Origin: SIG701 sp045539595
GTDB taxonomy: Bacteria > Bacillota > Clostridia > Oscillospirales > CAG-272
DNA: 64,000 nt
Direction of reading: 5' to 3'
NCBI GenBank assembly: GCA_045539595.1
Contig: JAZQFQ010000020.1
Coordinates: forward strand, 32,122 to 96,121
Part shown: in pieces, positions 34,106-42,310 of the stretch
Position numbering within the stretch: position 1 is the first letter of the stretch
Layout: every line of letters starts with the position of its first letter
Notes under the pieces: model-generated
What the model saw: only the letters and a program-made list of their open reading frames with translations
Database searches by the model: none
Told to the model about the DNA's origin: nothing
Translations under genes and position numbers: made by a program

Positions 34106-36511
34106 TTATTCATCCCAGAACTTTTCCAGAATCCGGCTTAGGGAGTAGGCGTCCCCCGTGTACTGCATCCGATTCCAATGGGCGGGGAACAATCGCCGTA
34201 TGCCCGGATCGGCATACCGATCGTCGATCAGCACCACCACGCCCCGATCCTCCTCACTGCGGATCACGCGGCCCGCCGCCTGCAGGATCTTGTTCATGGC
34301 TGGATACAGATAGGCGTAATCGTGGCCGCTTTCTCTTGTCTTTTCGTAATATTCCGAGAGGATATTCAACTCGCTGGACAAGCCGGGCAGACCGATTCCC
34401 ACGATGATAGAGCCGATAAGACTCTCTCCCTGCAGATCGATTCCCTCGGAGAAGATGCCGCCCAGCACGCAAAACGCGGTCAGGCCCTCTCCCCGTGCGG
34501 CGGAGGCGGAAAAGGCACGCAAAAACCGATCCCGCTCGCCGATGCTCATCCCCTGCTTCTGCAAGATCACTTTGCTGCCCGGGGACAGTTTCAGATACTG
34601 CCGGCACACGGCGTTCATGTATTTGTAGGACGGGAAATAGACGATGTAATTCCCTGCCCGGCTCTCCGTCACGGCGGCGATCAATTCCGCCACGTCGGCG
34701 GAGGTATCCCGCCGCTGGGACAAGCGGGTTCCCACGGAATCCACCGTCACCAGGCACAGATTCTCCCGCTCATAGGGGGAGGGCAAATCCAGCCGCACGG
34801 CGTTTTTGCAGCCGCACACGTCGGCATAGTAATCCATGGGAGACAGGGTGGCGGAAAACAGGGCGGTACTCACCGCCTTCTTCATGGCCTCATCCAGCAT
34901 CCGCGCAGGATCCAGACACATGAGACGCACAAGGCACTCCCCACCCGCCGCTTCGGCATAGAAGGAGAAGGCATCGTCCGCCAGGGCGGCGGATTCCGCA
35001 AAGCGGCGCAGGGCCGTGCGCATATCCTCAAAGAGGGGGGCGGCGTTATCGTAATCCCGCCGCAGATATTCGTCGCACACCGCCCGCATACGGCCCACCG
35101 CCTCCACAAGGAAGGGCGGCACCGCGGGCAACAGGATGCATCCCGCTCGCTCCCCGTCGGGGGATTCCTCCGCTTCGGCGGCGCACATGGCTTCGATGCC
35201 GTCGAAGGCGGCACGCAAACAATCGCACCCGTCGGCCAGAGGCCGATCGTCGGGCAAGGCGGCGCAGACGCTCTCCGCAAAGCGGAGAAATTCCGGCCGG
35301 CTCAGTGCGGCGGAATAGGTCTCCCTGGCCCGGTCAGGCAGATTGTGGGCCTCATCGAAGAGGAAAATATATTTCTCCCCCCGGTCCTGCACGAAATACC
35401 GCTGAAAACGGACGTGGGGATCCAGCAGGTAGCCGTAATCGCAGACAATCATATCGCAATATTCGCTGACATCCAGCGACAACTCATAGGGGCAGATGCC
35501 GTACTGCTCGGCGATTTTTACCATATCGGGGCTGTCGTACACCGTGCCGCTTTCCAAAACGGAAAGAAGGGCCCGATCCCGCCGCTCCTCATAGGACTGC
35601 TTCCCCAGCGGGGCCAGCATCTCACAGCGGCGGCACATGCCGTGGGCGTTCTCCCCGTTTTTGCGGCGGGGACACAGCCGCTCCTTAGCCGCGATGCGGC
35701 AGCACCGCAGGGTGGGACACTGTTCGCTCAGGGTGCGCACCGCATCCAGCGCTGCGTTGCCCGTCACTGTTTTTGCGGTGAAGTAGAAGATCCGATCCCC
35801 GTAACCGGCGCCCAGCGCCCGCAGGGACGGATACACGCCGGACATGGTTTTGCCGATGCCCGTAGGCGCACCGGCCAGGAGCCGACGGCCTGTCCGCACA
35901 CAACGGAACATCTCTTCCATCAGATCCCGCTGTCCTTCCCGGATGGACGGATAGGGAAAGCGGAGTTTCCGCAGCTGTTCCCTACCCTCGCCCCATCGGC
36001 GGGCCTCCATAACCAAAAAAGGCTCCGCCCGGGCAAACAGCGCATCCATGGCGCGGACCAGCACCGCCCGGGCAAACATGCCCTCCCAGCATTGCACCGC
36101 CCCGTCGGATTCACGCACAAACGCCATGCGGATGGCCAGACTCTCCCTGCCCTCTGCTTCCGCCAGCATACAGGCGCAGAGCATGACTTGCGAAAGCCAT
36201 GCCGCGTCATCCCCGGGGCGGATCCGCTCCGGATTCCGCCGCACAAATTTGCGCGTCTCACAGCACAGGGTTGTCCCGTCAAAGGATACCGCATCGATCG
36301 CTCCGCGGAACACAAAGGAAAAGCCGCCGGATTCCCGCACAGCGGACACGGGCACATCCCGCCGCACATAGGCGACGCCGTCGCCGGCATCCCCGTCACC
36401 GAAGCTTGCATGAAATCCCGTAGGCGCGCCCGTTTTGTGACGGGCGAAGGCACACAACTCCGCCACGTCCACATGGACCGTGCGGGAATTTTCCTCCATC
36501 TGCAAACGCAT
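34106..36511 (-). CDS. Rad3/XPD-type (DinG-like) Fe-S DNA helicase
   Basis: A superfamily 2 helicase of 801 residues. Walker A is AGAPTGIGKTMSGVYP and the DEAH box is FLFDEAHNLPDRA. Four cysteines between them (ERLC, GMCRRC, GICPYE) match the XPD-family Fe-S domain. C-terminal motifs V/VI appear as FSEGIDLQGE and QAAGRVIRSEEDRG. The first 200 residues resemble the PD-(D/E)XK/Cas4-like region fused to clostridial Rad3 helicases, but the E-x-K core reads ETRK, so nuclease activity is doubtful. The likely role is repair of branched or damaged DNA. Confidence 0.87.
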   Translation of the reverse strand: MRLQMEENSRTVHVDVAELCAFARHKTGAPTGFHASFGDGDAGDGVAYVRRDVPVSAVRESGGFSFVFRGAIDAVSFDGTTLCCETRKFVRRNPERIRPGDDAAWLSQVMLCACMLAEAEGRESLAIRMAFVRESDGAVQCWEGMFARAVLVRAMDALFARAEPFLVMEARRWGEGREQLRKLRFPYPSIREGQRDLMEEMFRCVRTGRRLLAGAPTGIGKTMSGVYPSLRALGAGYGDRIFYFTAKTVTGNAALDAVRTLSEQCPTLRCCRIAAKERLCPRRKNGENAHGMCRRCEMLAPLGKQSYEERRDRALLSVLESGTVYDSPDMVKIAEQYGICPYELSLDVSEYCDMIVCDYGYLLDPHVRFQRYFVQDRGEKYIFLFDEAHNLPDRARETYSAALSRPEFLRFAESVCAALPDDRPLADGCDCLRAAFDGIEAMCAAEAEESPDGERAGCILLPAVPPFLVEAVGRMRAVCDEYLRRDYDNAAPLFEDMRTALRRFAESAALADDAFSFYAEAAGGECLVRLMCLDPARMLDEAMKKAVSTALFSATLSPMDYYADVCGCKNAVRLDLPSPYERENLCLVTVDSVGTRLSQRRDTSADVAELIAAVTESRAGNYIVYFPSYKYMNAVCRQYLKLSPGSKVILQKQGMSIGERDRFLRAFSASAARGEGLTAFCVLGGIFSEGIDLQGESLIGSIIVGIGLPGLSSELNILSEYYEKTRESGHDYAYLYPAMNKILQAAGRVIRSEEDRGVVVLIDDRYADPGIRRLFPAHWNRMQYTGDAYSLSRILEKFWDE

Positions 36512-36626
36512 GGCTTCTCCTTTCCGTCATCTTCTGCCGAGTGGGGGCATATCCGCTCACATCCTCCGGGAATATGGTTTTTTCGCTGATTCTTTGCCCG
36601 GCGGCAGATATTCCCTTTTCAAAAGA

Positions 36627-36656
36627 TTGACATAAAATAATATCAGGTGTTATAAT
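36627..36656 (+). promoter_or_regulatory. Consensus promoter of the zinc-finger protein gene
   Basis: Perfect TTGACA (36627-36632) and TATAAT (36651-36656) are 18 bp apart. The preceding 36512-36626 shows no gene. Confidence 0.85.
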
Positions 36657-36690
36657 AATACATACATTCTATGGATTGGATCGGGTAAAT

Positions 36691-37332
36691 ATGATACTGA
36701 ATCAAAAACAAACCACCCTTGCCTACCGCTGTCCGCACTGCGGCTCTGCGGTGATCAGCCTGATCGGCGTGTTCTCCCTGTCCGCCGACATGATCCGCAT
36801 GAAATGCCCCTGCGGAAAAAGCGATCTTTCCGTGGTGTACACCAAAGATAAAAAAGTCCGCCTGCAGATCCCCTGCTTCCTCTGCCCCAATCCCCACACC
36901 TTCACCATCACCTCCCAACTCTTTTTCGAGACGGATCTGATGGCGTTTCCCTGCCCCTATTCGGGCATGAATATCGGCTTTGTGGGACACAAGGAGAATG
37001 TGGATCGGGCTCTGGCCGACGCGGATCGGGAATTGAAGGAAATCCTCAGCGGGGAGGAATTCTCCTCCATTGCGGAAAACCGCCGGGATCGGGACCGCAT
37101 GTTCAGCGATCCGCAGATCATGGACATCATTATGTATGTGATCCATGAACTGAGCGCGGAGGGCGAAATCCGATGCCAATGCCAGGAGGGTCACGGCCAC
37201 TATGCCGTGGACATTCTGGACGACTGCGTGCAGATTTCCTGCAAGGACTGCGGTGCGAAAACGGAGATTCCCACGGACAGCATCGTCAGTGCCAACGCCT
37301 TCCTGCACTGCACCCACATCGATCTGGAATAA
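36691..37332 (+). CDS. Multi-zinc-finger protein of unknown function
   Basis: A 213-residue soluble protein with several CxxC-type knuckles: CPHCGS and CPCGKS near the N terminus, CFLCPNPH near residue 65, and CQCQEGHGH and CKDCGAKT near the C terminus. The middle is an acidic helix (NVDRALADADRELKEILSGEE). I do not recognise a named family; similar proteins occur in Clostridia as hypothetical zinc-ribbon proteins. The ATG at 36691 is taken as start; a TTG frame begins at 36676. It sits directly behind a perfect consensus promoter, so it should be well expressed. No terminator separates it from the small Cys-rich peptide gene downstream. Confidence 0.7.
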   Translation: MILNQKQTTLAYRCPHCGSAVISLIGVFSLSADMIRMKCPCGKSDLSVVYTKDKKVRLQIPCFLCPNPHTFTITSQLFFETDLMAFPCPYSGMNIGFVGHKENVDRALADADRELKEILSGEEFSSIAENRRDRDRMFSDPQIMDIIMYVIHELSAEGEIRCQCQEGHGHYAVDILDDCVQISCKDCGAKTEIPTDSIVSANAFLHCTHIDLE

Positions 37333-37369
37333 TTTTTTGTCGCAAACAGTAGCAAAGCGTCCCCTCGGT

Positions 37370-37438
37370 CATAGTATAGTATCAGGGATGCGGTGAGAGC
37401 CGCGGCCCGGCAGCGGGTGAAACCCCCGCAATACTATG
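37370..37438 (+). ncRNA. Predicted three-way-junction leader upstream of the Cys-rich peptide
   Basis: CATAGTAT (37370-37377) pairs perfectly with ATACTATG (37431-37438). Inside are two GC hairpins: 37390-37393 with 37400-37403, and 37413-37417 with 37425-37429. The ribosome binding site of the 42-residue ORF follows 15 bases later. It matches no riboswitch class I know. The left arm also looks like a possible -10 element (TATAGT), so the structure would form only in readthrough RNA from the upstream gene if that is a promoter. Confidence 0.4.
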
Positions 37439-37458
37439 AACGAAAAGGAAATAGGAAT

Positions 37459-37587
37459 ATGGGATGCATTTGCGAAATCTTTGAGAACGAGACCCTGTGG
37501 CTGATCCTGCTCACCCTGCTTATTCTGACCCTTGTCTGCGGCAACAACGGCTGCGGATGCGGCGTAAATACCTGCGGCTGCCGTTAA
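37459..37587 (+). CDS. 42-residue Cys-rich membrane peptide
   Basis: The ORF begins MGCICEIFENETLWLILL, has one hydrophobic segment (about residues 13-27) and ends in a Gly/Asn/Cys tail, CGNNGCGCGVNTCGCR. Seven cysteines in 42 residues is exceptional. AAGGAAATAGGAAT precedes the ATG and a UUCG-loop terminator follows, so it is framed like a real gene. Short membrane peptides with Cys- or Gly-rich tails are common in spore formers (compare YjcZ-type peptides), but I do not recognise a family and the function is unknown. Confidence 0.65.
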   Translation: MGCICEIFENETLWLILLTLLILTLVCGNNGCGCGVNTCGCR

Positions 37588-37607
37588 ATAACTACTCACA
37601 AACACAT

Positions 37608-37640
37608 GGGGGAATGCCTTCGGGCATTCCCCCGGTTTGT
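37608..37640 (+). terminator. Terminator with UUCG tetraloop
   Basis: A perfect 11-bp stem (37608-37618 with 37623-37633) closes a TTCG loop and is followed by GGTTTGTTTT. Confidence 0.88.
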
Positions 37641-37656
37641 TTTATCGGGCGATATA

Positions 37657-38514
37657 TCAGAGATTGTACTGACGGATCTTTTCCGCAAGGAAACGGGCCG
37701 CCATGCCGATATCTTCTTCAGGAGTGGCGCCCACTTCCCGCTCGATGGTGAGGAATCCGTCAAATCCGGTTTCCTTGAGGGCGGGCAGATAGGTGTCGAA
37801 ATTCACACCGCCCTGTCCCAGCGGCAGTTCCAGATAGCGCTTGCCCATATCCATCATTTCGTTATGCGCTTTGGCTTCGGGGCTCAGTTCCACGCCCTCG
37901 TCCACGGTACGCTGCAATTTGATGCCGTCCTTGGCATGGGTGTGCACGATGTACTTGCCCAAGGTCTTGACAGCGGTTTCGGGGCGATCTCCCGCCACCA
38001 TCACCAGATTGGCCGGGTCGAAGTTGACGCGCACGCCGCCGGCATCCAGAGAATCCAGGAAATCGCACAGAACCGTCGCCAGTTCCGGACCGGTCTCCAC
38101 CGCGAAAGCGGAACCGATGGAATCGGCGTACACAGCCAATTCGTGACATGCTTCCCGCATGATCTTCTTCTTCTCGTTTTCCTCCACGGGAACCACACCG
38201 ATGTGGGTAGTTACCACATTGCAGTTCAACTCCTTCGCCAGATCCAGCACCCGCTTGGATTTTTCTACATAGATTTTATTCTTTTCGGGATCGGCAAAGC
38301 CCACGCAGAAGTCACCGCAGATTGCGGAGAACACCAGGCCGTGGGAATGCACGATATCCAGAGTTTCTTTAATCTTGGCAGGCGTCATATTCTCAGGCGC
38401 CAGCTCGCCATAGGTGGCATACGCCTGGATTCCCTCCACGCCGAGAGCGGCCGCTTTTTCCACGCCGCCACGGAAGCCGGCACGGAACGATTCTACCATT
38501 GCACCGATTTTCAT
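37657..38514 (-). CDS. Sugar phosphate isomerase/epimerase (xylose-isomerase-like TIM barrel)
   Basis: A 285-residue TIM-barrel protein of the AP-endonuclease-2/IolE-like superfamily. Metal-ligand positions are recognisable: FAVETGPE (Glu), RVNFDPANLV (Asp), TLGKYIVHTHAKDG (His) and FLTIERE near the C terminus (Glu). Such enzymes isomerise or epimerise keto-sugars or inositol derivatives; the exact substrate is unknown. It is monocistronic, with a TATAAT on the minus strand upstream but no good -35. The 5' leader contains GGATCC twice, 9 bp apart. Confidence 0.85.
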   Translation of the reverse strand: MKIGAMVESFRAGFRGGVEKAAALGVEGIQAYATYGELAPENMTPAKIKETLDIVHSHGLVFSAICGDFCVGFADPEKNKIYVEKSKRVLDLAKELNCNVVTTHIGVVPVEENEKKKIMREACHELAVYADSIGSAFAVETGPELATVLCDFLDSLDAGGVRVNFDPANLVMVAGDRPETAVKTLGKYIVHTHAKDGIKLQRTVDEGVELSPEAKAHNEMMDMGKRYLELPLGQGGVNFDTYLPALKETGFDGFLTIEREVGATPEEDIGMAARFLAEKIRQYNL

Positions 38515-38635
38515 AATTCATTTACCATCGGATCCGTCGGATCCGCCTTTCTGTACGGTTTGATTTCATTATAATGGAATCGGGGAAAATAATCCATGAA
38601 GAATATGATAACTTTTCGGAATATATGAGAAAATG

Positions 38636-39598
38636 TCAGTTTCCCCGCTTCAGCTTCTCCCGGCGGATATCACTGCCGGAAAACAGCAGCGGACGGAACT
38701 CGCCGAACAGGCGGCTGGTGATGCGGTCCGCATATCTTGTGCGCAATTCGCTGTGGGTGAGATTGGTGTTGATGATCGTGGACAGGCGATTGTTCAAACG
38801 CGTGTTAATGATATTGTACAGGCAGGACACGGTGAAGTTGTTGGTCAACTCCGTTCCCAGATCGTCCATGATGAGCAACTCACACCGCAGATATTTTTCC
38901 TCGCCCGCATCCTGATCCCGACCGAACTGGGCCGCCTCAAAGGCGGAAAATACGCCCTGGGCCGTATCGTACACCACATCAAATCCGGAATCGATGACGC
39001 CCCGTGCTACGGCAGTGGACAAATGGGTCTTGCCCAGGCCCGTGCCGCCGATCAAAAGATAATTCTCGCCGCGGTGAATATCAAAGTGATGGGCAAACTC
39101 CCGCAAGGTGCGGAGATTGGCCTCCATCCCCGTCCGATCCGCGGCGGGGTAGTAATCCAGGGAAAAGCTATCAAAGCTCTGTGTCTGCATCAGTCGGCCG
39201 ATACCGGAGCTCTCGTATCCGGCCAGCACCAGCTCTTCCCGCATGCAGGCGCACATTCTCGTGCCCACAAAGCCCGTATCGCCGCAAGTCTCACAGCGAT
39301 AGCGGATGTCGGTGTAGTCCGCCGGATATCCATTCTGCGTCAGAAGCGCGGCACGCTGGTGGCGCAGTGCCTGATTCTCCTCCCGCATTTTCTCCACCGC
39401 GTCCGCCACGTCGCCGCCTTTCAGCGCCGCCGCCATCACGCGGGCTCCCACCGACGCAATCTGCCGATCCAGATCCGCCGCGGCGGGGATGTGTCGGTAC
39501 ACTTCCAGCTTTTTGCGCTCACTTTCCTCGGCGGCCTGCGCCCGGCGAGTGACAAACTCTTCCCGCACCCGGGCTATATTCTCACGATTGAACGCCAT
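38636..39598 (-). CDS. Helicase loader, DnaC/DnaI-like AAA+ ATPase
   Basis: A 320-residue ATPase. The N-terminal half has a zinc site (YRCETCGDTG and MCACM). The C-terminal AAA+ domain has Walker A IGGTGLGKTHLSTAV, Walker B CELLIMDDLGTEL and sensor-1 INTNLTHSEL. This is the clostridial DnaC/DnaI type that loads the replicative helicase. It overlaps the end of the DnaD-domain gene by 17 bp, and the DnaD-DnaC pairing supports a primosome role. IstB transposition proteins share the domain, but no transposase is present and the zinc-binding N terminus is of the loader type. Confidence 0.88.
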   Translation of the reverse strand: MAFNRENIARVREEFVTRRAQAAEESERKKLEVYRHIPAAADLDRQIASVGARVMAAALKGGDVADAVEKMREENQALRHQRAALLTQNGYPADYTDIRYRCETCGDTGFVGTRMCACMREELVLAGYESSGIGRLMQTQSFDSFSLDYYPAADRTGMEANLRTLREFAHHFDIHRGENYLLIGGTGLGKTHLSTAVARGVIDSGFDVVYDTAQGVFSAFEAAQFGRDQDAGEEKYLRCELLIMDDLGTELTNNFTVSCLYNIINTRLNNRLSTIINTNLTHSELRTRYADRITSRLFGEFRPLLFSGSDIRREKLKRGN

Positions 39599-40571
39599 GG
39601 TTATCCTCCTGTGTCACGTCATAGGAGCGGCTGAGGGCCGCTTCAAAGAAATCGTCCGTATCAAAATTGCCCATGGCAGGCTTGGGGGTAGCCGGGGATT
39701 TCGCCGCCTCCTCCGCTTCCACATCGGCCAGGGTTTTCAGTCCCTTGGCGTGCCATTTTTCCAGGATGGCATTGGTGTACGGCACGGAGGGCTCCTTGGT
39801 GGATCCCACCGTGATCTCGTAAGCCCGCTCGATCACATCCAGCGGCATCTCCCACTCGGAGATCCAGCGGAAAAAGGCCTCCCGCTCCCGCTTGATGAGG
39901 GCCCGCTTACCGATGCCAAACAGGTCCCGCAAGGCGTGCTCGGCGTTGTTGGCCCGATCTGCCTTTTTCAAATGAAGATCCAACTGCTCATAGGTGACGA
40001 TGCCCGCGTCGTGCAGGGTGATGGCCATCTTCTCGATATAACGGAGGGATTTCAATTCCCGCTTGGCGCAATGGGCGAACAGAAGCAGTATGTACTCCGG
40101 ATCCAGGGACAGATAATCCAAAAGGCCGATGATAATCTCCGCCTCGGAGGTGTTGAAAATCTTCCCCAACTCCTGCTGGCAGCAGTCGATCAGATTAGAG
40201 GCGGAGGGGTGCTTCTCCAGATAGCGGGCCGCCTCATCCGTATTGTAGTGGGGCAGTTCCGCCGCCCGCTCGGGCGTCTTTTTGACCACGCCCCGGTATC
40301 CCGTTCCTTTGGCAGCGGTGGGCCGCATGCCCTCCACGGCGATCACGCCCGCATCCACCCAATAGGCGAGGGCCTCGTCCATATTCTTTTTCAGCACGCC
40401 GCTTCTCTCCGACAGCACATCGGGCGTGCACTCCCCCTCCGCCATCAGCACAAGCAGCAGGGCCAGCTGGTCGCGGGTAGCATTCTTCCACTGGGATGGA
40501 TCCTCCGGCACCGGAACCACCGCCACGCGGCTTCCGTATCGGGGGGTAATCTTTATTTTCGTCAGTCGCAT
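39582..40571 (-). CDS. DnaD-domain primosome protein
   Basis: A 329-residue protein with a winged-helix-like N-terminal region (LALLLVLMAEGE, KKNMDEALAYWVDAGVI) and two DnaD/DnaB2-type helical domains. These include GKIFNTSEAEIIIGLLDYLSLDPEYILLL-type sequence (40006-40140) and the second domain's YEITVGSTKEPSVPYTNAIL and WHAKGL. DnaD proteins remodel origin DNA and recruit the helicase loader, encoded next. The start at 40571 is preferred, but the Shine-Dalgarno is weak; the frame stays open to 40679 through DnaA-box-like sequence. Confidence 0.85.
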   Translation of the reverse strand: MRLTKIKITPRYGSRVAVVPVPEDPSQWKNATRDQLALLLVLMAEGECTPDVLSERSGVLKKNMDEALAYWVDAGVIAVEGMRPTAAKGTGYRGVVKKTPERAAELPHYNTDEAARYLEKHPSASNLIDCCQQELGKIFNTSEAEIIIGLLDYLSLDPEYILLLFAHCAKRELKSLRYIEKMAITLHDAGIVTYEQLDLHLKKADRANNAEHALRDLFGIGKRALIKREREAFFRWISEWEMPLDVIERAYEITVGSTKEPSVPYTNAILEKWHAKGLKTLADVEAEEAAKSPATPKPAMGNFDTDDFFEAALSRSYDVTQEDNHGVQS

Positions 40572-40625
40572 AACAAAAAACCACAATTTTCTTCGAATTT
40601 TGGGACACCAAAACACATTCCGCCG

Positions 40626-40725
40626 GTTTTCACAGAAGTTTCCCACAGCCCGGTGGCGGAAAAAGGGGCTGTTTTCCAAGATTTACACAGAGTTTTCCAC
40701 AAGCTGTTGAAAACCCTGTGGATAT
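40626..40725. promoter_or_regulatory. Cluster of five DnaA-box-like 9-mers
   Basis: Compared with TTATNCACA: GTTTTCACA (40626-40634), TTTCCCACA (40639-40647), ATTTACACA (40681-40689), TTTTCCACA (40693-40701) and, inverted, TGTGGATAT (40717-40725). Two match 8 of 9 positions and three match 7 of 9. They lie just upstream of the dnaD-dnaC operon. The 209-bp gap has no gene; an imperfect inverted repeat (GGCACATGTC/GGCATGTGTC) lies beside the cluster at 40728-40767. Confidence 0.5.
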
Positions 40726-40780
40726 TTGGCACATGTCATGGCATCCCACTGTTTTCGGCATGTGTCAATTTAGGCAGATT

Positions 40781-41839
40781 TTAAACAAACGCCGCCTCCT
40801 CATCGGAAGCGTATGCGTTCAGGGATTCGTCAGCAAAATTCCCCGCCAAAACCTCAAAATAGGCCTGAGCACCGATCATGGCGGCATTGTCTCCGCACAG
40901 GGAAAGGGGCGGCACCGTGAGGGTTACGCCCATCTCCTTTGCCACCGATTCCACTGCCGCACGCAGATGGGAATTGGCGGCCACGCCCCCCGCCAGCACC
41001 AGGCGGCGGATCTTCTTTTCCGTGATGGCGCGGCGCAGCTTGTCCGTCACGCCATCCACCACGGCACGGGTGAAGGAAGCGGCAATGCCCTCCCGGATGT
41101 CCTCCGGCAGCTCCCCATCGTCCCCCAGATTCAGCCGCTGGCGGATCGTATGGATTTGATTGATGACAGCGGTTTTCAGCCCGCTGAAGGAATAATCATA
41201 GGATTCGTCATGGACGGCCGGGGACGGAAAGCGGAACATCTCCCCCCGCCCGTTGGCAAATCCCGCCGTGGCCAGCCGATCCATGGCGGCACCGCCGGGA
41301 TAAGGCAGTCCCATCACGCGGCCCACTTTATCAAAAGCCTCACCGGCCGCGTCGTCTCTTGTGCCGCCGATCTCCACAAAGGAAGTGGGGCACGTCACGT
41401 CATACAAAGAGGTGTGTCCGCCGGATACGATCAAGGCACAGAAGGGTGCTTCCAGCGTATCATCCGTCAGATAGGCCGCGGCCGCGTGTCCCTTGATGTG
41501 ATTCACGCCCACCAGCGGCTTGCCGTGGGCGAAGGCCAACCCCTTGGCGAAACTGACGCCAACCAGCAGGGATCCGATCAGGCCCGGAGCATAGGTGACG
41601 CCGATGGCGTCGATGGCCTCCATGGTGATCTCCGCGTCGGCCAGCGCACGGTCCACCACACCGGAAATGGCTTCAATATGGGCGCGGCTGGCGATTTCCG
41701 GCACAACGCCGCCATACAAGGCATGTATTTCCACCTGTGACGCCACCACCGAGGAGCGGATACGGCGCAAGCCCTCATCCATCTCCACAACGGCGGCGGC
41801 CGTTTCATCGCAGGAACTTTCAATGGCAAGAATCAGCAT
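40781..41839 (-). CDS. tsaD: tRNA N6-adenosine threonylcarbamoyltransferase TsaD
   Basis: TsaD transfers threonylcarbamoyl to A37 of ANN-decoding tRNAs. The ASKHA-fold ATPase has ILAIESSCDETAAAVVE, metal-binding histidines in VNHIKGHAAAA, and the nucleotide-binding GGTRDDAAGEAFDKVGR and LAGGVAANSHLR. Length (352) is slightly over the usual 340. It overlaps the rimI stop region by 7 bp. tsaB and tsaE, often neighbours, are not in this window. Confidence 0.97.
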   Translation of the reverse strand: MLILAIESSCDETAAAVVEMDEGLRRIRSSVVASQVEIHALYGGVVPEIASRAHIEAISGVVDRALADAEITMEAIDAIGVTYAPGLIGSLLVGVSFAKGLAFAHGKPLVGVNHIKGHAAAAYLTDDTLEAPFCALIVSGGHTSLYDVTCPTSFVEIGGTRDDAAGEAFDKVGRVMGLPYPGGAAMDRLATAGFANGRGEMFRFPSPAVHDESYDYSFSGLKTAVINQIHTIRQRLNLGDDGELPEDIREGIAASFTRAVVDGVTDKLRRAITEKKIRRLVLAGGVAANSHLRAAVESVAKEMGVTLTVPPLSLCGDNAAMIGAQAYFEVLAGNFADESLNAYASDEEAAFV

Positions 41840-42300
41840 AACAATGTCTCCTGAGCACCGGCGGGACGCATCATAAGGACCGCATCCTCCCGCGGTGCGC
41901 TATAGTAATTTTTCCGCATGCCCGTCTCGGCGAAGCCGAGGACACGATACAATTCTCTGGCCGGAATATTGGAGGCGCGGACCTCCAGATATACCGCGGC
42001 ACCCGCATCCGCCGCCAGGCGAAGCATATGCTCCATCAAGGCACGGGCGATCCCCTGCCGGCGATGTGCCAGGGACACCGCCACGGTGATGATCTCCGCC
42101 TCGTCGGCCACAAGAGAAATCCCGCCGTAGCCGAGAAGGGTTCCGTCCTCTCCCACGGCGCAACAATAGTGATTGGCGGGTGCATCCGCAAAGCGGCAAA
42201 AGGCCTCGGCGGTGATACTCTCCCCGAAGCACTCCCGCTCCATACGGGCAGCGTCTTCTCCGTAAGAATCCTCCCAGGGCAGGATCTGATAGTCCGTCAC
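41833..42300 (-). CDS. rimI: GNAT acetyltransferase, RimI-like
   Basis: A 155-residue GNAT protein of the ribosomal-protein-S18-alanine acetyltransferase type. The acetyl-CoA site is seen as AHRRQGIARALMEHML, followed by VYLEVRASNIPARELYRVLGF, a RimI hallmark. The GTG at 42300 is preferred because GAGGAAA lies upstream and it begins after the stop of the lipoprotein gene; the longer frame to 42372 would overlap that gene. Pairing with tsaD is very common. Confidence 0.9.
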   Translation of the reverse strand: MTDYQILPWEDSYGEDAARMERECFGESITAEAFCRFADAPANHYCCAVGEDGTLLGYGGISLVADEAEIITVAVSLAHRRQGIARALMEHMLRLAADAGAAVYLEVRASNIPARELYRVLGFAETGMRKNYYSAPREDAVLMMRPAGAQETLLC

Positions 42301-42310
42301 GGCCGTTTCC

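Noticed and set aside
37370..37438. A known riboswitch (cobalamin, TPP or ZTP)
   Set aside because: The GGGTGAAACCC stretch recalls cobalamin elements, but the conserved core boxes and length are missing.
38636..39598. IstB transposition helper
   Set aside because: No IstA transposase or terminal repeats; the zinc-binding N terminus and DnaD neighbour identify a helicase loader.
40621..40770. Chromosomal replication origin
   Set aside because: DnaA-box-like motifs are imperfect, there is no clear AT-rich unwinding element, and dnaA/dnaN/rpmH are absent; kept only as a finding about DnaA binding.
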